NCBI RefSeq assembly: GCF_947179165.1
Contig: NC_077242.1
Coordinates: 47,645,097-47,709,096 of the forward strand
DNA from: Solanum dulcamara
Taxonomy: Eukaryota > Streptophyta > Magnoliopsida > Solanales > Solanaceae
DNA length: 64,000 nt
Direction: 5' to 3'
In this document: in pieces, positions 57,075-64,000 of the stretch
How the letters are laid out: each line of letters begins with the position of its first letter
Position numbering within the stretch: position 1 is the stretch's first letter
Translations under genes and position numbers: made by a program
Notes under the pieces: model-generated
What the model was told of the DNA's origin: nothing
The model's database searches: none
What the model saw: the letters and a program-made list of their open reading frames with translations, nothing else

Positions 57075-58573
57075 TGATACGCCCAAATTACACCTCCCTA
57101 AAGAAGTATAATGCGGTCATTGATCAAATATAAAATCTAACAAAGGTTAGGGTCGATCTCACAAGGAATATGGTTTAGACTAAGGTTAATCATTTATTAT
57201 TTATTTTGGTAATCAAATTATTTCCGTAAAGAAATGGGGGTTTTTATAAAAATTAATTAACAAATTAAATAGCAAGCATCAAGTAACAAAACAACAGTTT
57301 AATGTGGTTTTAAATTAATATGAAGTGAAACTAGGGTTTACATGTTCCCCACGAATCCTTAAATGTGTAGATCTGTTTTATTAATAATCCTTTTCTAGTG
57401 TGTTACATGTAGAATCGGTAAGTTAAGTTCACCAAAGTCCTTGATCCGGTAAATAAGTGAATTTTACTATGCAACTTGATCCATCTATGAGTGTATGCTT
57501 TACTAACCCTTACCAGTGATTCTAGATTTAACTATCCCTTGATCCGATCAAGCTAATTAGTTAAGGATAATTAGCCCCAAATCTTATTGTTTTATTCTTT
57601 TTCCCATCCATTACCTCCTTGATCCAGCAACAACGGATACGACGAGTTCTAACATTGGCCCCCGTTAAAAAATAATCAAAAATGAAGGGAAAAAAATACA
57701 TACATGCACACTATCCAAGAATTACTTTTTTATTAAATCTACATCATTAATTCTTCATGGTTCCCACAACCCTAGTTGTGGAATTAGCTACTCATAATTG
57801 TATGATCACAATCAATAATATTTGAGTTAAAAGAAATCATGCACTTACAATACTGAATGTGAGAATCCAAAATCTTGAAATAAAATCTGAATGTAATCGT
57901 TTATAACAAAAATCCAAGAATAAAAGCCCAAAAGTAGTTCAATCTATATTCTCAAACCCAAAAATATGCATAATGTCAGAATAAACCTAATAATTATATT
58001 TATAGAAAAATAATGCTAAGTAAATATGAATTTGGAAAAATAGGAAACTTTAAGTCGGTTGGGTTCTACGACTCATTTCTATGAGTTGTCTTTAGTTTGA
58101 TGAGTCATAGACCCAATTCGTAATCCAACACTTTGCACTAAGGAACTCTTCTTCTTCATGACAGTTCTCGATGACTCGACATATTCAGGATGACTCATAA
58201 ACTTTAGTCGTAGATCAGGTCCTGGTTTTGTCTTGCTACAGTCTCTTCTATGATGGTGTTTACAATTCGTAAACTCATGAATGAGTTGTAAACTTGACTC
58301 ATAATTTTCAGCTTTTCCTTTATACCTCAATGCCGTTTTGACTACTAATACCTATGACCCATAGAAGTTACTACAGCTCGTAGGATGAACTTGTAAACTC
58401 TAAAAACTCCTGAAATTAGTGTTGTGCTTCCTCGACTAATACTCCTGCTTAGTCTCCTGCAAAAAAAATACAAATGACATTAAATATACCAACAAATGCT
58501 CAAAGGACATGCAAATTCTCAAGTTTTAAGTATTAAAACTACTGTAAATCCATGGTACATTAGTAACCCGACA
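57075..58573 (-). mobile_element. Athila-type 5' LTR (1.5 kb)
   Basis: On the plus strand it starts TGATACGCCCAAATTACACC and ends TAGTAACCCGACA, so in element orientation it is TGTCGGGTT ... GGGCGTATCA. It contains the ATGACTCGTAG-type motif cluster at 58065-58385. Gypsy F reverse transcriptase begins immediately outside it, showing that the Athila copy inserted into F. Confidence 0.85.
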
Positions 58574-59463
58574 TTACGTTGATCTTAGAGAACATTGATG
58601 CACCATGAAGATGATCAAATAAATTATCAATGCGAGGAATAGGATACTTGTTCTTAATGGAGACTTTGTTCAACTGTCGATAGTTGATACACATCCTCAT
58701 AGTACCATCCTTCTTCTTCACAAATAAGACTGGTGCACCTACGATAATACACTAGATCGAATGAACCCCTTCTTCAACAAATCTTTTAATTGTTTCTTCA
58801 ACTCTTTCAATTTTTCCTAAACCATCCGCTAAGGAGAAATAGATATGGGTTTGGTTCTCGGCTCAAAATAGTTATAAAGTTGATACCACGGTCTAGAGGA
58901 ACACTTCGTAAGTCTATAGGAAACACATCCATAAACTCTCTCACTACCCTTGTGGTAGCTAAATGAGATGACTCCTTAGTAAGAACACGTACATAAGCCA
59001 AATAAGATAATCAACCTATATCAATTATATGGTGAACACGAATATAAGATATCACACCTATAGGATACGAACTCAGATTACCCTTCAGCACCAAGCAAGG
59101 CACACCGGGACAAGCTAAAGTCATGGTCTTAGCATAACAATCTAAAATAGCGTGATAGGTAGATAACCAATCCATACCCTATATCATATATGATAAAATC
59201 AGGTCTGCTCGGGTCTCTCTACCCAAAAGTATCGCAACACACCCTTGTTATACCAGATCAACCAGTAAAGATTTACCTACCAGAGTAGAAATCATAATAG
59301 GAACAACAAGGGACTCACACACATAATCATTACCCACATTAAAATAAGTCAACACATAAGAGTAGATAGACCCTGGATAAAATAATACTAAAGTAGAACG
59401 ATGGCAAACCAGTCAACACTAGCTTGGAAACCACCACGAACTCCACCCTTGGCACCCCGTTGT
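58574..59463 (-). pseudogene. pol: Gypsy element F protease and RT start
   Basis: On the minus strand from 59463: a protease block with FYPGSIYSYV (about 59380), where the active-site Asp of the DPG loop reads Tyr, then YVCESLVVPIMIS and GMDWLSTYHAILDC (about 59170). Next is the linker frame 59001-58807 (VVREFMDVFPIDLRSVPLDR). RT follows to FSKIN (motif A Asp reads Asn) at 58574, where the Athila LTR cuts it. The protease type (DPGSxYSYV) differs from elements A, C and D (DPGAxLSFVTP), so F is another gypsy lineage. Confidence 0.8.
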
Positions 59464-59468
59464 CACCT

Positions 59469-62400
59469 TATGATGACCCTCAAGGTCATATTCCTTAAAC
59501 TTCTATTGTTTCATCATTTAGAGCATTTCTATAGCGACCCTAAGTCATTTATGACCCACTGGTACCAGTAGCGGTTGTCTGGCCGTTCGTGTTGATTTTA
59601 TGCAGGTTTTCATCTCAAAATAGATTTCTGACAGTTCCATCAGCTCTGAAGCTTGACTCGAGTATTGGAGTTTTCAGTGCAAGTTTAAACTATTTTTAGC
59701 ATTTTTGCTTTAAAAACCAGCCGACAATTGACTTTTGTTAATATTTTTTGGAAAATGTGCCTGAATGGGAATTATGACAATATAATTAGCTCTGAAACAT
59801 CAATTTTAATCTAGAATGACTTTTTGTTCAGTTTCCAAGACTTTTGGACTTATTCTAAACCCCTTAGTGACTTTTGGTTAAATATGGCCAAGGAAGTAGG
59901 ACCCACATTCAGTCGTAAATTCTCGAATGGAAATTTTAACTATGTCATTGAGTCCGAAATATCAAATTTGGTGGGGTAATATATTTCATTTGGGCGCATG
60001 GGGCTCCAAATGAATCCCGAGCACCCCATCGAAGATTTTAAAAATGAGAATAATCTGTTGGTGCGTTGGTGCACCATATCTAGTGCACTCTCTCTCTATA
60101 AAACACCCATTCTCATATTTTTCAAAATTGTATATCTTGAGCTATAAAGCTTCAATTGGGTGATTCAAAAGGCAAACTTGTGAGATTTTTTGATAAGAAT
60201 GCATTGCTGGGCTTGAAAACTGATTTGAGGCCTTTAATTGAGGTAAAATCTTAATTTTAGCTTCTGCATTGGATAATTTTCGGATGAATTTTTGAAGGAA
60301 TTTGAAAGTTAATTTCTTAAACTATATAACCCAATTTTTGTGATTCAAAGGTTGAAATTGAAGGAATGTTTTAGAGGAATGAGGTGTTAAGATCAGAAAG
60401 TTAATTGAAAGCTTCGTTTGAGCTATGATTCGCGTTATAGCTGCTCCCTTTCTTATTTTCTTATTAGATATATGGACAATATTCGGTAAGTGATTTCTTG
60501 ACCAATTTAGATCTGATTTAGGCAATTCCAGAGGCTAAATTTCTAGGGTTTTGGTGAGGATTATTGTGGTATAATTGGTTTCGGCTGTTGAGGCTTTATT
60601 TTGGTAATTTTTTCATCTTATGCTGATGTCCTATGCCATTTTCAGATTAGATTTTTGGAAAAATTTTAGATTTGATATCTTGAGCATTTTGGGTCCATTT
60701 TCAATAATTCTTGAGGCTAAATTGTGGGAGTTTTCAAGAGGAAAGTTGGAGGGTGCTTGATTTTAGCTGTAGAGACTTCGTTTTTGGTATTTTCTTGTAA
60801 ATCGCTGATGCTATAGTTTGTTTTTAAGCTAAATTTGGGTTTTTTTGTATGTTGCTTTTGAGGTGCTCCTGGGCCCCGAATTGTGTCCCATTTTTGAATT
60901 TAAGCTCAGGGAGCTGATTAAGACCTGTTTTGGGGGTCAACTCCAGAATTTCTGGTGCGGTCCCACTTTTCTCATTTTTGACCCCGAAATTGGTCCATTT
61001 CTATTTCTTATAATTTTAGTGTCTAAATGATTATAATAATAATATAATTCTATTTTTGATAGTGTGGAAGCTTTCAGAGGCTGTAAGAAAGGAAAAACTC
61101 TGGCAAAGTGATTTAGAGCACGCGCAATCAACCTATAGGTAGGTTACACCTTTCTTTTCCTTAGATTGAGTTTGATTGTGTGAAAACATGTTGAAATTGT
61201 TAAAATGTTGGGATTGGGTAGCTTATTTACATGCCTTAGGTAGAAATCATGTCTTATGTCCTATTTTTGGTATTTTAGATAATCGAAAACATATGATCCT
61301 TGTTGTTGTTTGGTGTTTATGTTACTGATTTATGTCTCATATTATTGGTACTGCAATGTATGTTGACTTTAGTGTAGGTTAGTGGAAACTTACTTTAGAT
61401 GCCCCAGCATCACTCTAATGGGCTTAGATCCCTATAGAACGGCGTAGCAGATTAGAGTTTGGTAGTTGAGCCTTTGCTAGGAAGTAACTATGATCCCATG
61501 AACAACCTTATCCATAATTTCCTAAGTTAGAAACTTTCGAGATTCGTTGTTGTTACTAGACCTTGTGTTTGGATTGTTTCGATTCCGATTGAAGCCCAAG
61601 TGTATATGATGAATGGGTTATTTATGGAAGGAGATCTATGGATGTTATACTTTATATATTTGTGGCCTGGACTTGCTAAGGAAAGAGAACTTTGGGTGAT
61701 TTATTAGGCATTTTCTAGAAAAAAGAGTTGAATCGGCATGTGGATTAGTTACTTACGAGGAGCATCGAACTACAAACCCTACCTCTATGGACTCACTACT
61801 TATATAAAGCATCGGGGTTACAAGCCCTACATCTACCACACTATCAAATTGGTTGAGTATCCAGGGTTACGGGGCTAACCACAGCCCCTAGGGCATTCAC
61901 TCTTGGAGAACCCTAGCTCCTACCCTCTTTAGAGAAGTCATTTTTGTGCTCGGCAGGCTTATGGGGGTTTGCTTGGGTTTTACTTTAAATTGTGCACGTG
62001 TGTCTCGATAGGGCTCATAAGAGCCTAGTTGGGTGTACTTAGTGTAGTTCCCTTGGCTTATTTTAGCCTATCATTATTACTAATATTTTTCCTTAACTTA
62101 GACACTATATTATGACTTCTACTAAGTTTGTTCCTCTTTTTCATATTGCTTTCACCTTCCTTTCTCAATCGGCTTATGATGCCTCCTGGGTACCTTTTAT
62201 ATGGTACTCATACTACACTCTACATCTACTTTTGTGATGCAAGTTATAGCACCAGCTATTGTCGTTGATTGATCGAGCCAGTTGCAGCCAAATCTGGAGA
62301 CCAGGGTGAGCACATATTGTTTTGAGATCATTTCTGTCTCATTTGGTTTGGATGGCCCTTCTTTTTGCACTTTCGAGACTATTCAGTGTTGTATAGATAT

Positions 62401-62668
62401 ATTTGATCCACTTTTAGGACTTGTACTAATTTTATATTGGTAGCAGCTCTATACTAATGACTTCCAAGTTCTGGAAGGGATTCAGTATTATGTATTTTGT
62501 ATATATTTTATCTACTTTCTCCTTATGTCAACATTTATTCTGTTTCTCTTAGATCTATTTAGTTTTTTTCTCTTATATCCATTACTTGCAGTTCTAGGTT
62601 ATAGGTTTGGCTTACCTACCGAGGGTTATGGTAGGTGCCATCATGGCTTGAGAGATTGGGTTATAATA
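59469..62668 (+). mobile_element. Solo-type gypsy LTR, 3.2 kb, inserted in element F
   Basis: Starts TATGATGACCCTCAAGGTCAT (similar to the LTR start at 26147) and ends GAGATTGGGTTATAATA (similar to the block ending at 646). The flanks CACCT (59464-59468) and TACCT (62669-62673) form a probable target duplication with one change. On one side is F protease and on the other F gag, both on the minus strand. No internal element sequence is attached. Some promoter-like text (CTCTATAAAACACCC, near 60094) is present. Confidence 0.75.
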
Positions 62669-62673
62669 TACCT

Positions 62674-63470
62674 CTATCACTCTATGATGTACCTCGAACA
62701 CCTGGAGAGGGTGTAGAACAAATGGCCGGTGACCTAGGCCGAACAGTAGAAGAAGCACGCATAGGGCAATCCTTTACCTTATGCCCAAACTCATCAAACA
62801 TAAAGTAGCCTTGAGGACCTGAACTTCATGATCAATAACTAAAAGTGTCAACATGCCCTCCGAATCCTAAAGAACCACCATAAATAGCCTGAACAAATCC
62901 TGATCTAAGTGTACTATCTGTGTCCTAAATCGCTGCCTACACTGGCCTGCTCTGGTAAACTGAATACTTCCTGCCTCTGGAAGAATGAAAACTATACTGA
63001 CCCTGCAGATGAAACCACATGGACAAGCCCTTTCTAGCATGTCGGATACTCTCAATCATCCGACATGATCAATAATACTTAGAAAATATACCACCTAATA
63101 ACACAAGAGAGTTTGCAGCATCCTGATAACCGGTGAACCCCTTCATCAACTTATAGATCTGCTAAAACTCTATGGAAATACTTAACATAGCATAATGATA
63201 CAACTCATGAAAGTGAGCCTCATAATCAGATACTAATAAAGAAAACTGCTCCAACCTATTAAACTTATCCCTCCGCTGATCACGGAGGCTTAAGGCAAAA
63301 ACCACTCAAGAAACACTATAGTAAACTGCTCCCAACACATAGTACGAGAACCAACAGGTCTAGGAGAAAGAAGAGACATACACCACTCCTTGTCCACTCC
63401 CACAAACTGATATGAAGTGTAAGCTACTCCATATGCCTCTAGAATACCGAGGTTGAATAACCTATCTCTG
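62674..63470 (-). pseudogene. gag: Gypsy element F gag, broken
   Basis: From right to left on the minus strand: WEQFTIVFLEWFLP (about 63340), then in a shifted frame RRDKFNRLEQFSLLVSDYEA, HFHELYHYAML and KLMKGFTGYQD (about 63280-63120). These match the retrotransposon gag core. The zinc-knuckle block reads YFMFDEFGHKVKDCP (about 62815-62770), with its first two Cys replaced and the last His and Cys kept. The start codon is not seen; the copy ends where element G begins near 63480. Confidence 0.7.
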
Positions 63471-63479
63471 ATGTTAGCT

Positions 63480-63601
63480 TCTTCTTCAGTTGAGCAGTTA
63501 TCTTTTAGTTTGCTTGTTTAAGTCTACCATTACATTTATATTGTGAGTGAATTCCTTGCTTGTTCATCATTCGAGGATGAATTATCCCAAAAAAGAGATA
63601 T
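63480..63601 (+). mobile_element. Element G 3' end and polypurine tract
   Basis: The last 120 bp before an LTR: CATTCGAGGATGAATTATCC is the common 3' end text of gypsy elements (compare 4151-4168), followed by purine-rich CCCAAAAAAGAGATAT. No coding part of G is left, and the join to F gag is abrupt. Confidence 0.6.
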
Positions 63602-64000
63602 TGTAAGGCCCCGGAAGCTAAAGAGTTGGATAAGGTAGTTCAAAGAAAGTCTCAAAAAAATCTCAGCTTTTTGGTACTAGGTGGTCCTTCACAGTACCCT
63701 TCATGTACCATAGTGCTCTTCACATGGAGAGCCATCATGGAAGAGAACATGTAAGTGGGAATTTTTTGGAAAGGTTCTACGAGAGGGTCAATGACCCATA
63801 ATGATGTTCAAGGACCGTGAGGAGGTCCGTGAAACTTTACCCTTAGAACCTTGGAAATGGGTCAATTTCATGAGGTCCTCCACTTTCCATTGTGACCTTC
63901 ATGGACCATGGTGGCCTTTGTGGATGTCAAAACCCTTACCATGAGTTCTTTTCTCAGGACCATGACTATCCCCACGGATCGTGGTGAGCTTCACGGGCTG
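63602..64000 (+). mobile_element. Element G 3' LTR, beginning only
   Basis: Starts TGTAAGGCCCCGGAAGC directly after the polypurine tract. From 63680 onward it contains repeated motifs such as AGGACCGTGAGGAGGTCCGTG, CTTCATGGACCATGG and CCCACGGATCGTGG. The LTR continues past the window end. Confidence 0.7.

Overview
The window looks like repeat-rich plant nuclear DNA, with no ordinary host gene that I can support. Nearly everything is transposable element: Ty3/gypsy and Ty1/copia LTR retrotransposons, two CACTA (En/Spm-type) DNA transposons, a small hAT-type non-autonomous element and the end of a tRNA-derived SINE. The plant origin follows from initiator-Met primer sites, an Athila-type primer site (Asp-tRNA like), a TNP2-type transposase with its plant-specific accessory domains, and an Au/TS-like SINE 3' end. 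The style of the SINE and LTRs suggests a eudicot, probably Solanaceae; that is inference. I saw no tRNA or rRNA gene, CRISPR array or bacterial-style operon.

Layout, left to right. 1-540: TTA/TTG simple repeat around a SINE 3' end. 541-6293: LTR end fragment joined to a gag-less Ty3/gypsy pol (element A, + strand) with its 3' LTR. 6294-8091: minus-strand gypsy remnant (B). 8092-25963: large + strand gypsy element C. Its 5' LTR (8092-9633 and 14007-14632) is split by a minus-strand solo LTR (9634-14001), which is itself split by a second solo LTR (11285-13572). Its pol is split in the protease by a 5.46-kb CACTA element (16354-21817) that carries a 362-bp hAT MITE (17691-18052). 25964-29324: pieces of further LTR elements with a primer site and gag. 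29325-31353: + strand gypsy pol (E).

31354-42526: second CACTA element with a decayed TNP2-like transposase on the minus strand, split by a nearly complete Ty1/copia element (35340-40731, perfect 5-bp target duplication). 42530-47510 and 56822-58573: minus-strand Athila-type element, whose gag is split by gypsy element D (47511-56821, two LTRs, minus strand). 58574-59463 and 62674-63470: minus-strand gypsy F, split between gag and protease by a 3.2-kb solo-type LTR (59469-62668). 63480-64000: 3' end and LTR start of another + strand gypsy element (G).

The elements form layers: F was hit by Athila, Athila by both D and CACTA-2, and CACTA-2 by copia. Most reading frames are broken by stops and frameshifts. 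Several reverse transcriptase, integrase and protease active-site aspartates are gone, so no autonomous element is visible. The most striking unexplained pattern is that the first few hundred bases of many unrelated LTR families carry clusters of short inverted-repeat motifs of the form CACGG-N-CCGTG, CTACGG-N-CCGTAG or ATGACTCGTAG. One family has CGCGATCGCG instead.
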